Shown one piece after another: positions 12,701 to 24,800 of a DNA stretch of 64,000 nucleotides. Source of the DNA: Chloranthus sessilifolius. Its lineage: Eukaryota > Streptophyta > Magnoliopsida > Chloranthales > Chloranthaceae. How positions within the stretch are numbered: position 1 is the stretch's first letter; every line of letters starts with the position of its first letter. The notes under the pieces were generated by a model. That model had not been told where the DNA came from. It searched no databases and saw only the letters and a program-made list of their open reading frames with translations. Location of the stretch: the NCBI GenBank assembly GCA_021018995.1, contig CM037586.1, forward strand, positions 152,686,060 through 152,750,059, written 5' to 3'. The position numbers and the translations under genes are program-made.

Positions 12701-15700
12701 TGGTAGAGCACAATCTCCACTACCCAATTCTAATGAATGATACTTGAACAAAAATTGATTACACAATTAAAAAATGGAAAAAATAACATCAGGTCATGAA
12801 AATATCATAATAGAGAGCTCATTATCAAAAATAGACCTCAAAAACGGATCCAAAATATCCGAGATAGTCAAAATGCATATATAATGTCTAAAAATCGGAC
12901 CTGTAAATAGCCCAGAAAAGGCCCGAGAAGATTAGGAAATAGTGTCGGCATAAGTGCACTGTGTATCGGACCGGGTCATGGGCCTTTGTGGCCGGGTGGG
13001 CTATGGGCCATGTGGGTCAGGAACATGGGCCAAAAGTGAGTGGGCCTCGGCCAGGTTGTGTGTGGGTGGGCCATAGTCCAAATGGCCCATGCGAATTGGG
13101 CCAAAATAGGCCCAGGGTCGGGTGGGCCAAGTGGGCCCAGAGCCGAATGGGGCTAGGGCCCAGGTGGGTGGGTCCTCCCGTCGACAGACGTGGAGCCAAA
13201 GCAGGTCGGGTTAGGGCGAAATAGGCTGGCGGGTCTAGACGGGTGGGCGATGGGTCAAATAGGCTGGGTCTAGGCAGGTCGAGGCGGTGGGTCGAAGAGA
13301 CCCAGGAGGTTAGGCCGGTCGGTCGGGCCAAGTAGGCCACAGGTGGGTCCGGCAGAATTCAAAAGGAACAGAGGGTTGGTGGCGGGTCGGGCCAACTAGG
13401 CCCAAGAGGATCGGGACCGGACCCGATCCGGTCCGAAATACCCTAACCCTCCCCTTCCACTGTTCATCTTCCCAGAATTTTTTTTTTTTTTTTTTGAAGT
13501 TAAGATTTACGTACCGCCCCTCACGGTGACGGACAGGGTGCAGTGAGCCATCCGATCTGACGCGGCCGTGCAGATGTCAATCATTGTGGGAAAAATAAAA
13601 AACACCGGCAATCGCCCCTTTTTTTTTATTTTTTTTATTTATAAAACAGCCATATATAAAAAAAAAAAATAATAATAATAATAAAAGCTCATTTTAAAGT
13701 TTTGACCGATCATAACGCCAATCATGGCTCTGATACCAATTGATGGAATCTAAATGGATCTGACGATCCGACCATCCAAAATTAAGCCTAGAGATCTAGG
13801 CACACGATCAATCAAAAACCAATAAATATACAAACTATAAATATGTGCACCTTGAGTGTTAGCCATTGATGGTTGGTTGCCGATCTTCAACGATGTTCTC
13901 GCGTTCAATGTCTCCTAGCACAATGGGGATGCTCTCGCCAATAGGGAGGATTGAATTATGTCGAGCTATCGTTGGGACCAGACACCCCTTATATTTATAG
14001 CCAAAGAGTCCTATCCCATTAAGGACTGAAATTGCTAATTATAGTGTGAATAGAAATCACAATCATACTTTAACTGAAAGACTCAACAAGCAGTTGCCTA
14101 TTCTCTTCAAACTCACCAGAATAGCAATTATACATCTTAAGGTTGATCTTATACCATTCACTGATCAACGGGTTTGACCATAGTGATGGCCACCAAAATA
14201 GAAACTGCTTACAGTTTTAGCAAAAAAAAATATGCCCATAAGTAAATGTGAACCATCCTATTGATGATCTTTAATATCAGCCGTTAAAATTAAGAATAAC
14301 TCTTAATATGAGAGCCCATAAACCGGATGATTCAAATCTCTCAAAAAAATGTGATTTATTCTCCTTCTCCTTAGTTTGACGGTGTGGATTACCAACATTA
14401 TAAACCATTGATTGTGCATATCGGTGTGGATTACCAACATTATAAATCATTGATCGTGCATATAATTTAAACACCATCTTGGTGTTAAATTGACAGCTAA
14501 GGGAGTCGATTTTTCGGATGGTGTTCAAGTGCTCTCGATAATCGGGACGACACAATATCCTGCGGTTACCCGTTAATCCTTGAATGGAAAGCCGCTCATT
14601 TATACCCAAAGACTTAATATATAAACAGGGACTGCTACCAACCCTCACGAAATACTTATGCCCCGCCTATTAATCATGGATGATGGAGTTTTTTTTGTTC
14701 CAATCTACCGAATAAGGGATCTTGATATCATGACTGTATCATAAGACGGTCAGATTTTGATTTCATGAGACACACATGTCAAAAAATGAATATGATCATG
14801 ACATATATCAAACGTGATTCTCGGATGACTTTTCAGGATGTATGCCATGTGAAATTAAAATCCGACACTCGAATTATAGGATCCTCATTTGAAGATGTAT
14901 TGCATGAAAGATTAGAACGAAATACAATGTCTATCATTTAATTGAAAGTAGTCAATAATTTGAGCCATGATTAGTGGAGGATATTTAGTATTTTGTGAGG
15001 GGTTAATGGCAGCCCCTATAAATATTTAACACTTATTCTAATTAATGTTTATAATTGGAGGATGTTTTGTATTTCGTGAGGGATTAGTGGCAGCCCCTAT
15101 AAATATTTAACACTTATTTCAATTAATGTTTATAATTGATACCAAAGAGGGCATTAGCCCAGTTGGTAACCTCCAGTGTGAGGGAGGAGGTCGTGGGTAC
15201 GATGTCTCCACTTATATTGCTTCGGGCCCATTGCACTTGCAGCCAATTGTGTGGCGACATGTCAGCCGCCTGTATAAAACCTGCCTACTATATAACACTG
15301 TTCGTGTTTAAATGATCTTACATAATTAAAATGCCACTTTTTCTTTTTATTTTACGCCATTGAAGTGATTTATTATTGTATCATGTGGCATACATCTATG
15401 ATCAATCTAAATTATCCAAGGTGCAATCTATCGTTGGACCCAAGGTACAATCCATCGTTGAAACATGTCCCAGTCAAAGAATCATGCCTATAAGTGAATA
15501 TAAATCATCCGATCGATGAACTTTAATATCAATCATCTAAAGTAGACACAAATACACATAAGATAAGGGTGGAAAACGGTATGAAAGACAAGTATCAAAC
15601 TCACAATGGAGGGAGAGTACCAACCGGTTTAATCCGTCGTTTGTACTTTGGCGCTATATTCTTAAATATATTAAAATCTATACATATACTTAATAAGAAT

Positions 15701-15778
15701 TAAGTTATTTATTTAAAAAAAGTATAAAATTAAAAAATTGAAAATAATTTCTTTAAGGATTGTTTTTAAGAACGTCAT

Positions 15779-15820
<42 letters not shown>

Positions 15821-18800
15821 GTTGTTTTTGGGAACATCGCGAGTGATACCCAAATCCGAATCATATATACAAGCTCGACGGCCGGCCTAAGGGATTAAGC
15901 CCGAGCCTGACTCATTTAAATTTAGAGTATACAATGCTCCCTTCCTTTTTGGGCTCTAATGGTTGGAGGGCAAGAGGAAAACGGCGCTCTCTCATCGTGC
16001 TGAGCACGATGAGACGAGGAGCAAAGATTGGAGTTGTAAAGAGAATGGAAGAGGTTCTGATTCATGATGATAGGATTTTGGTGGTGGTAAATGGTGATAC
16101 AGGTGGTATCAGGCATGGACTCACTTCATACTGTTGTGGGCTCTGTATTCGTCTTTCTTCACTCCTCTGGAGTTCGGTTTCTTCAGGGGTTTACCAGAGA
16201 ACCTTTTCTGGCTCGACATTGCTGGACAAGTGGCATTCCTCGCCGACATCGTCCTCCAGTTTTTCCTTGCTTACAGGGACACCCAGACCTATCGGATGGT
16301 CTACAAGCGCAGCCGCATTGCTTTCCGGTCATATCTCCTCTCACCTTTATTTATTTATTTATTTATTTTTGACTGCATTGTTGATTATGCTCTCCATTAA
16401 ATAACAGTTACTTGAAATCGGGTTTCGTGTTTGATTTTCTTGGTTGTCTGCCTTGGGATGCTATCTACAAGGTACTCTTTTTTTCTCTACCCATCGGCTC
16501 AAATTCCCCATTTTCTTAGAATAAGTTTCAATTGTTTTATGAATATTATTTTGCTGTATAAAATCAGTCATCATAAGGTCTTATGATTCTTTTGGGCTGT
16601 GTTTGATAACTTAGAATTCAAACATGGGAAAATCTTACTCCTGTTTGATTATGCTGTTTGGGAAATGACTTCTCTAGAATTAGAGTTCTACTGTATAATT
16701 AGGCTTGGCAATCTGACGTGGGACAACGACCCTAAAATGCGAAATATGATTTATATGCAGATTTTGTCGAAATTAATGAAATTAAATCAAATTTAATCGC
16801 AAAATTATTTTTGATACCTTTAGGGTTGCAGAATTTTGATGGGTAGGTCACACGAGATCCAAGTAGGGTTCAGTCCGATGCGTAAGTACTTTTAGAATCG
16901 AGGCGAGATCGGCCTAGAGATAGGACTCTAGCTTTTCCAGGTTTAGGCGCTCGTCTTCTGTCCGATGTAGATTCACGAATTCCCAAGTTGGGTTGTAAAA
17001 GGAATTTATGGTTTGTAAAAGACTTTTGGCTTTCAGATCGGTTTATGGTTTTAGAAAGGGTGTAGGCTATGTTTGATGTAGGGTTTCAAAAGGGTTTAGG
17101 GTTTTGGGATCGCACGGGAGTAACTAGGTTAAGGTTTAGAAAAGCACGCAGAGATTTAGATAGCAAATATAATCAAACAAAGCAAGTCGATGACAAAGAT
17201 ATATGGGAATCACTCCCTTAGTCTCACACCAAACCCATCGCGGGGAAAAAGACTCTCTCTTCACAAAGCAATAATTCTCATTCAATAATCAATCAACTAA
17301 CTACATTGTTTAGCTTAATGACCTTATATAGGAGGTCTTTACAATAAAAGAAAACTCTAAAACGAATATTAAATAAAAACAAATAAACCCTTGAAACAAA
17401 AGTTCGAAAATAAACTCCTAAAACAACTAAAATAACTCGGCGCGATTTCAATTGATCGAAATTGAAATTCGATCGATCGAAACTCATATGTCTATGAATA
17501 TCGCTGTCGACATTCGATCGATCGAAATTTTACTTTCGATCGATCGAAATTTCAAATTGAAATTTCGCAGCTCTTTTAGTTCTTCTTCATCCTCTTTCTT
17601 CGGAATTTTCGTCTTTCCTTAGCTCTGATTTCCATTACGCTGCTTCTTTCTACGCCGATAGAAACGATGCGGTTCGAATCCAATGTCCATGTAAGTGGGC
17701 ATTGGGTTAACTGAATAATTGAAAAAACCCACAAGTGGGCCCCACATGATTTCAATTCCACAAGTTGAGATATGAAATGACAAAATTGCCTTGCGGATTT
17801 TCTATTTCAAAGGTTTCATGGGTGGAATTACAACCGGCTTGTGAATGAATTGGTGGATGGAAGTGAATTCCACAAGTGGGCCATAGGTTTCAATTCCACA
17901 TCTTTAATATGCAATGAAACAATAAATCTGGAATTGGCAAATCGATTACACCTGAAATTTCAAACTTTCACATTATCAAACACAACCTTGGGTTTTTAAG
18001 CTCCGTCAAACAAGCCACCACTCTTGGTAGAATATTTCTAAGCTAATGTGCTCAAATCAGGTATGCGGAAGAAAAGAGGAAGTAAGGTACCTTCTATGGA
18101 CTCGATTAACTCGGGTACGCAAAGTCACCGATTTTTCCCAGAAGCTAGAGAAGGACATCCGCATCAACTGCTTGTTTACAAGGATAGTGAAGCTCATTGT
18201 TGTTGAGCTCTATTGCACACATACAGCTGCCTGCATATTTTACTATCTAGCGACCACTCTGCCTGCTTCCAAAGAAAGATATACGTGGATAGGAAGTTTA
18301 AAGCTGGGTGATTATAGTTATTCACATTTCAGAGATGTTGATCTTCCAAAGCGGTACTTGACATCGCTCTATTTTGCTATAATCACCATGGCAACTGTTG
18401 GTAAATTTCACCCTTCCCCGTTATTTTACCAAATTAATCTCCAAATGCATTACAATTGTTATCAGCTGTTTTTCACTTGAGTGGTTCTTGTGGTGTCCAA
18501 AACCAACTCAAGAAATTATAAAATAAACATAAAGAATATAAATTAGAATGTGAAGAGTATTTAAAAACATCCCGAGAAATCTAAGTAGAAGATTAGTAAT
18601 GATATATTATAATGATTGGCGGAAAATATGCATAAGAAAGAGGAGTGAATAGTTCTCTATAAGTACTAAAATATTAGCATTGAGGGGATAAAGAGTGGCA
18701 TAACATTCAACCATCGTTCATCTTGTGCCTTGTAGTCTCCCTCTGCTGCATCATTATCATCATCATCCTCCTCTTTCGTTTTTCTAAATCTTCTTTTCAT

Positions 18801-21800
18801 CTTTATATTGTGCTCTCTTGATCACTGATAGAGCTGGTGTAGATCTTTATCTTGGCCTTTGTGTCAATGCACCTTATGAAGCACCCAAAGCAATGTCATC
18901 ATCTAGTTAGCTGAGATCATCACCTTCAAATGCGGGTTCCTGACTATTGGCGAGCCACTTGCTCTAAATATCCAACTCATCAAGAAAATAATATCATAAT
19001 CCTCTAATTTTTCTTGCATTGCCAAAAATTGCACTCTTTAGATTTCAGTTTCACAACACAAAAAATAGATTATTCAACCACTTTGTCATCATCATCAACA
19101 ACACAGCTTTATCCCATCTATTTGGGGTTGGCTTTGCGAATCGTATTTCTTTACTCGTTTCTGATCAGTGCTAAACTCTCTGTAACTTCGTAATCCTTCA
19201 TATCCCTTCTCACGGCTTCCCTCCAAGTCTCCATTTCTCTTCCTCTTCTCCCAGTTCCTTGTGCTTGTAGCATCTCCCTTCGTACATGATCTGCTTCGTG
19301 CCTCCGATGAACATGTCCAAACACCGCAAACGACATTCAATAAAATTTTCCTTTATAAGTGCCATTCTCAAACTTTCTCTTATGTACTCGTTCCAATTTT
19401 GATCCTTTCGTGTTACACCACACATCCATCTCAACGTACGCTCTTGGCCACATTTACTCTTATCTTCGTGGCGCTTTTTCGTAGCTCAACATTCCACACC
19501 ATATAATATGGAAGGACTAACAGCTGTCTTAAAAAAAAAGTCCCTTCTATCCAAGTGGAGCTCTTGAGTTGCACAATACTCCGCTTGCTTGCCTCTGTTT
19601 CATCGAACCTGCATTAATCTTATTTTAGACGTCCTCTTCAAATCCATCATCATGAATTTGTATGGAATATCGAAGCCACTCTGCGCAATAGAGAATCCAA
19701 AGGGGTAGCTCAGTTGGTCAGGCCTTAGGTTTGTTCCCCAATGGTCACCAATTCGAGTCCCCTCTCGGGTCACTGGAGTTTTATCCGTTCGTTAGCTCCA
19801 GGGCCCCGTGGGATTAGTCGAGGTGCGCGCACGCTGGCCCGGACACCCACGGTTATCACAAAAACAAACTAGAGAATCCTATGTTTCATGAGAGGGCCAA
19901 ACACATAGAGGTAGATTGCCACTTCATTGGAGAGAAAATTGAGTCCCAGGAGTTTTGTACACCTCGTGTTGCTTCAGATGATCAGTTAGCTGACATTCTC
20001 ACTAAAGCTGTTGGAAGAGTATAGATGAAAGACATTACTGCCAAGTTGGACATAGCACTTATTAAGTCGAGGAGCGTCTGTAGCAGTTTACTTATTAAGT
20101 TGGAGGTAGTTTTTTTATTGTCTGTTGTCCTGATATACGTGAGATATTGTATATGGAGTATATATGCTATTAATAGAAGGGTTTGAGACATAACACTCAA
20201 TTCTAATTTTCCCACCCCTTTCTTCTTCTTCTTCTTTCTCCAAACCGTAACCCTAATTTCCTTTCCTTAACATTTTAACTGCATGAGACCAGAAATTTCA
20301 TATCAAACGCCACTTATATTGGCATAAAATGTGGAACTTTCTGCAAGTTATGTGGTATTACTCTCAATTATGATGCTCAGTAATGGATTATAATTATGCC
20401 ACAGGTTATGGAGATATACATGCGGTCAATCCGAGGGAAATGATATTCATCATGATTTATCTTTCGTTTGATATGATTCTCGGGGCTTATCTGATTGGCA
20501 ACATGACAGCATTGATAGTAAAAGGATCAAAGACAGAAAGGTTTAGGGACAGAATGACATGCTTGATTAAATACCTGAATAGAAATAAACTTGGCAAGGA
20601 TACACGTGATGAGATTAAAGGAAATGTTCGCTTACAGTATGAGAGAAACTACACGGAGGCTGTTGTTCTCCGGGATATTCCAGTCTCTATCCGTGCGAAG
20701 GTGAGATAAGACAAACACTTTAATTAATCATTTGTAATTGGTGAAATTAGTGCTCTTGAAGTATTTCCATTCCTTATTCTTTGAAACTTGTTTACGAGAT
20801 ATATCTGTTTTTTTTTTTTCGTAAATGGAATAGAACCGACATTGAGACATATTGGATTCCCTCACCCCAACGGTGTTTATTTTATTTTATTTTTTGCACT
20901 TTTATGTTTACCATAGGTTTTTGAAATTTGTCATAACCTACTAATAATAGGGTTACAATGGGTAATATAGACTACTAAATTTTTATACTACATAAAATAT
21001 ATGCGGATTCCATGAATTTTATTTTTCAGGGTTGGTTGAAAGAGACAGTGTACGCTATCAACCATACCGTATTTGTGTAACATAGTTTTCTTCCCTATTA
21101 TGCCCTCCTATGTCAAGCAAAAATATGTCTTCGACTTGTGGGCTGCATGATTTCCAGTGTCTGTCTGATTTACTGTGAAGGTCTGATGCTTTATTGATTG
21201 ATTTACTCTCTCTCTCTCTCTCTCTTATTTTTATAAATTGCAGTTGTAGTTACTCATGGACAGTTTTCGCTTACCATTAAAATATTTTAGTTATAGGTGG
21301 GACAGATTCTGTAGTTGTAAAATTCTACAGTTGCCAGTAGGCTTCTAAGCAGAATGGTTTGTTGTTTTGTAGAAATATTAGCTTATTCATCACATCAGGA
21401 AATCGGTTAGAACAGAAATTTTTTTTCCTTGATCCATGAAACCTAACTTTGACACGAGTAAAGCAATGGGCTGTTGTTGATTATTTTTTCTCCCAATTAC
21501 CAGCCAAAATTAATTAATCTAAAAGAGTGAAGATTGTTGGGGAAATACTACTAACAGGGGCTGAGAATGGTACCAATAGTGACGCGGGACAACGACCCTA
21601 AAATGCGTGATTACGATTTATGTGATTTTGTCGAAATTAAATAAAATTAAATCAAGCTTAATCCCAAAACTATCTTAAATACCTTAGGGTTCAGAGAATT
21701 CAGGTTGGTAGATCACGCGAGATCCAGTTAGGGTCCAGTCCGATGCACAAGTACTATTAGATTTGGGGCGAGATCGGCCTAGAGATAGAACTCTAGTTTT

Positions 21801-24800
21801 TTCCAGGCTTGGGCGTTCGTCTTCGATCTGACGTAAATTCGCACGCTCTAACTAGAGCTTTGGAAATAGGTGTATGGTTTTGTAATGGGCTTATGATTTT
21901 ATTTTAGGTTATGGTTTCGAAAAGGGCTTTAGCTCTGATTGATTTAGGGTTCAAAAGGGGTTTAAGATTTTGGGATCGAAATCAATAGATTAAGATTTAG
22001 AAATTTAAATCAACACAGAGAAAGGTTAAGAAAACCGAGATAGATAATAGAGAAGATAACAAAGATTGCTTTTAGGAATCACTCCCTTGGCCTCACACCA
22101 AACCCATCTCAGGCAGAGAATACTCAAGCATAAAAGCATTCAAATATTCAATAACTAATTAAAAAGTCTTTACAAGCCTCAATATATAGGCCACCAATAA
22201 TTAAAATTCGAAATAAAGAGTCCTAATACTAATAAAATACTAAAAAGGGAAGTTTTCGCAACAAAAAACTCAATTAAAAATCCCGTCACGACGTCCACGG
22301 ACGTCCGTGACATACGGACAGTGGGGGTGTAAAATCACGGACTTCCGTCACTGTTTCACGGACGTCTAGTACTGTTCATGACGGACGTCCGTCACTATTC
22401 ACGGACGTCCATCACTGTTCACTATGAACAATAATTTTTTTTTTTTTTTTTTTTCCTGAAGTTGAAATTTTGTTGCGGTTCAACTTCAATGCTCTCGATC
22501 TTGACGTTCCCCGTCATTCTCCTCCACCCAAAATGTTTCATCACCGATAAAACACGCGCGTGGTACTGATCAAGTGTATCGGAACTTGCACGGTAGAATT
22601 CCTTGCAATTAGCCCAAACAATCTCGGCTCCTGGTGACGTATGATCCTCATCTCGGTTGATTGTAGCGGGAGGCACACGGTAAACCTCTCCTTGATGAAC
22701 CTGAGAACTCGGCTCGCCAACCCACTCTACCAAATATTTTTGAAGCTTCTCATCAACTCTCCCGGACCTGAAGGAATTCTTCCCCGATGAAGTGTGATTG
22801 CGATTTCGGTCGGGATTACGAGAAATCAAGCGGCAAGCTCTTTCATCATTGGTCCATATACTCTCGGTAGTCGAAGTATCAGCAGATAATTTGTAGTGAT
22901 TGTTGCTCGAATTAATCTTTTGTTTAATTTCGGCATGCAATGTGGAATGAGACTCGAAAGTTGACTCACAATAAGACTCGAAATGTATAGCGATATGCAA
23001 CTCGAGATTATGATGTGCATGCGTGTCTATGGACTCGATATTCTCATATGCATGTGACGCTAACGACTCACATGTAATCGACTCATGTGTGATTGAATCA
23101 AGTGACACTAATGGCTCAGGTGCACTCGGCTCTAGCAACTCTTGCGTACTCGGTTCGACTAAAACCAAAGACTCTGGGGTACTCTATTCAATTGACACTA
23201 ATGGTTCTTGGGTACCCAGTTCGATGGACTCATGTGTACTCGACCCAACATCACTATCCACAAGGGAGATAAAAGTCTCTTTAACACAAACGAGACTTTT
23301 GTCAATTTCTTCCATCTCCTCTTCACTCATCATGGTACGAGAGTCGTACACTTCTTGCACTTCTCTATTCTCAGGCTCCTTAGGACTCACTCTTTTCGTC
23401 AATAAATTCAGAGTGGGAAATTTTGTGGGGAAATTTAAAGTGTCTGAACCCTTGACATTTAAGATAATCAGGACACTTATTTGTCTTGGTTCTCAAACTC
23501 CGTAAAAGGTGACGGTGTGTGAAAGGAACATATTGTTCGATAAGTTCCACCTTCATCTCCTCCCATGTGGAGATGAATTTATTCCGAAGAGACTCAGTAC
23601 GACGTTCTAAGCGAGCCCAAAAAAATTTGGCATTTCCCTCCAACTTTGTTTTCGCTAGCCTAATTTTGTACTCATTCGGTACGCCATACCAATCAAAATA
23701 CTCTTCTACATTAGACAACCACTCCACGAAGGGTTTTGAGTTCTTCATACCCTCAAAATCTGGGACCTCATTTCGAATAGATTTTAGAAACTTCTCGGCA
23801 GGGTCGTACTCAGGTTCATGATGATGAGGATATTCCCGAACTCTAATTTCATCACGACTTTTGAGACTTTGCCAATATTTTGGAGTGTAGTGGTTCCTTC
23901 GTTCGACTAACACCCTTTCATAATGGGTAAAGAATTCATGGTGACGTGTAAGTGACTCATACGTGATGTTTGACACAAATACAACTTAGACACAATTCTA
24001 TGAACCACACAACAGTTGAGGAATTTTAACAAACACTAGACGTGCACACTCGATGAACATAAAATGCAATAAATTAAACTGACAAGTAAAAATGCCCTAA
24101 CCTAGAAAACCTAGGCTCTGATACCAAAACTGTCGTGAGACAACAACCCTAAAATGCGTGATTATGATTTTCTGTGATTTTGTCGAAATTAAATAAAATT
24201 AAATCAAGCTTAATCTCAAAACTATCTTAAATACCGTAGGGTTCAGAGAATTCAGGTTGGTAGATTACGCGAGATCCAGTTAGGGTTTAGTTCGATGCGC
24301 AAGCACTATTAGATTTGAGGCGAGATCGGCCTAGAGATAGAACTCTAGCTTTTTCCAGGCTTGGGCGTTCGTCTTCGATCCGACGTAGATTCGCACGCTT
24401 TAACTAGGGCTTTGGAAATAGGTGTATAGTTTTGTAATGGGCTTATGGTTTGATTTTAGGTTATGGTTTCGAAAAGGGCTTTGACTCTGATTGATTTAGG
24501 GTTCAAAAGGGGTTTAGGATTTTGGGATCGAAATCAATAGATTAATATTTAGAAATTTAAATCAACACAGAGAAAGGTTAAGAAAACAGAGATAGATAAT
24601 AGAGAAGATAACAAAGATTTCTTTTGGGAATCACTCCCTTGGCCTCACACCAAACCCATCTCAAGCAGAGAATACTCAAGCATAAAAGCATTCAAATATT
24701 CAATAACTAATTAAAAAGTCTTTACAAGCCTCAATATATAGGCCACCAATAATTAAAATTCGAAATAAAGAGTTCTAATACTAATAAAACACTAAAAAAG

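Larger units (their letters stand above)
7235..14213 (-). mobile_element. Young Ty1-copia retrotransposon in intron 1, antisense to the channel
   Basis: A complete 7.0 kb element. The 5' LTR is the right copy (13741-14213) and the 3' LTR the left (7235-about 7697). It starts TG and ends CA on the + strand and is flanked by the 5-bp duplication gtttt (7230-7234 and 14214-14218). A primer binding site complementary to initiator tRNA-Met (tggtatcagagcc on the minus strand, at about 13724-13738) adjoins the 5' LTR. Domain order on the minus strand is gag, protease, integrase, RT, RNase H, which defines copia. Six differences over about 460 aligned LTR bases show recent insertion. The coding region already has several frame breaks, so it is probably non-autonomous now. 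Confidence 0.92.

Noticed and set aside
12961..13340. Open frames on both strands in the gggcc-rich block
   Set aside because: Composition-driven and inside the leader of a copia element.
19699..19869. Functional tRNA gene
   Set aside because: Has A and B boxes but no acceptor stem; the long GC-rich body, A-rich tail and target duplication show a SINE.
22270..22440. CRISPR-like array from repeated acggacgtccgt
   Set aside because: Units are palindromic, unevenly spaced and inside a plant LTR; no cas genes and a eukaryotic context.
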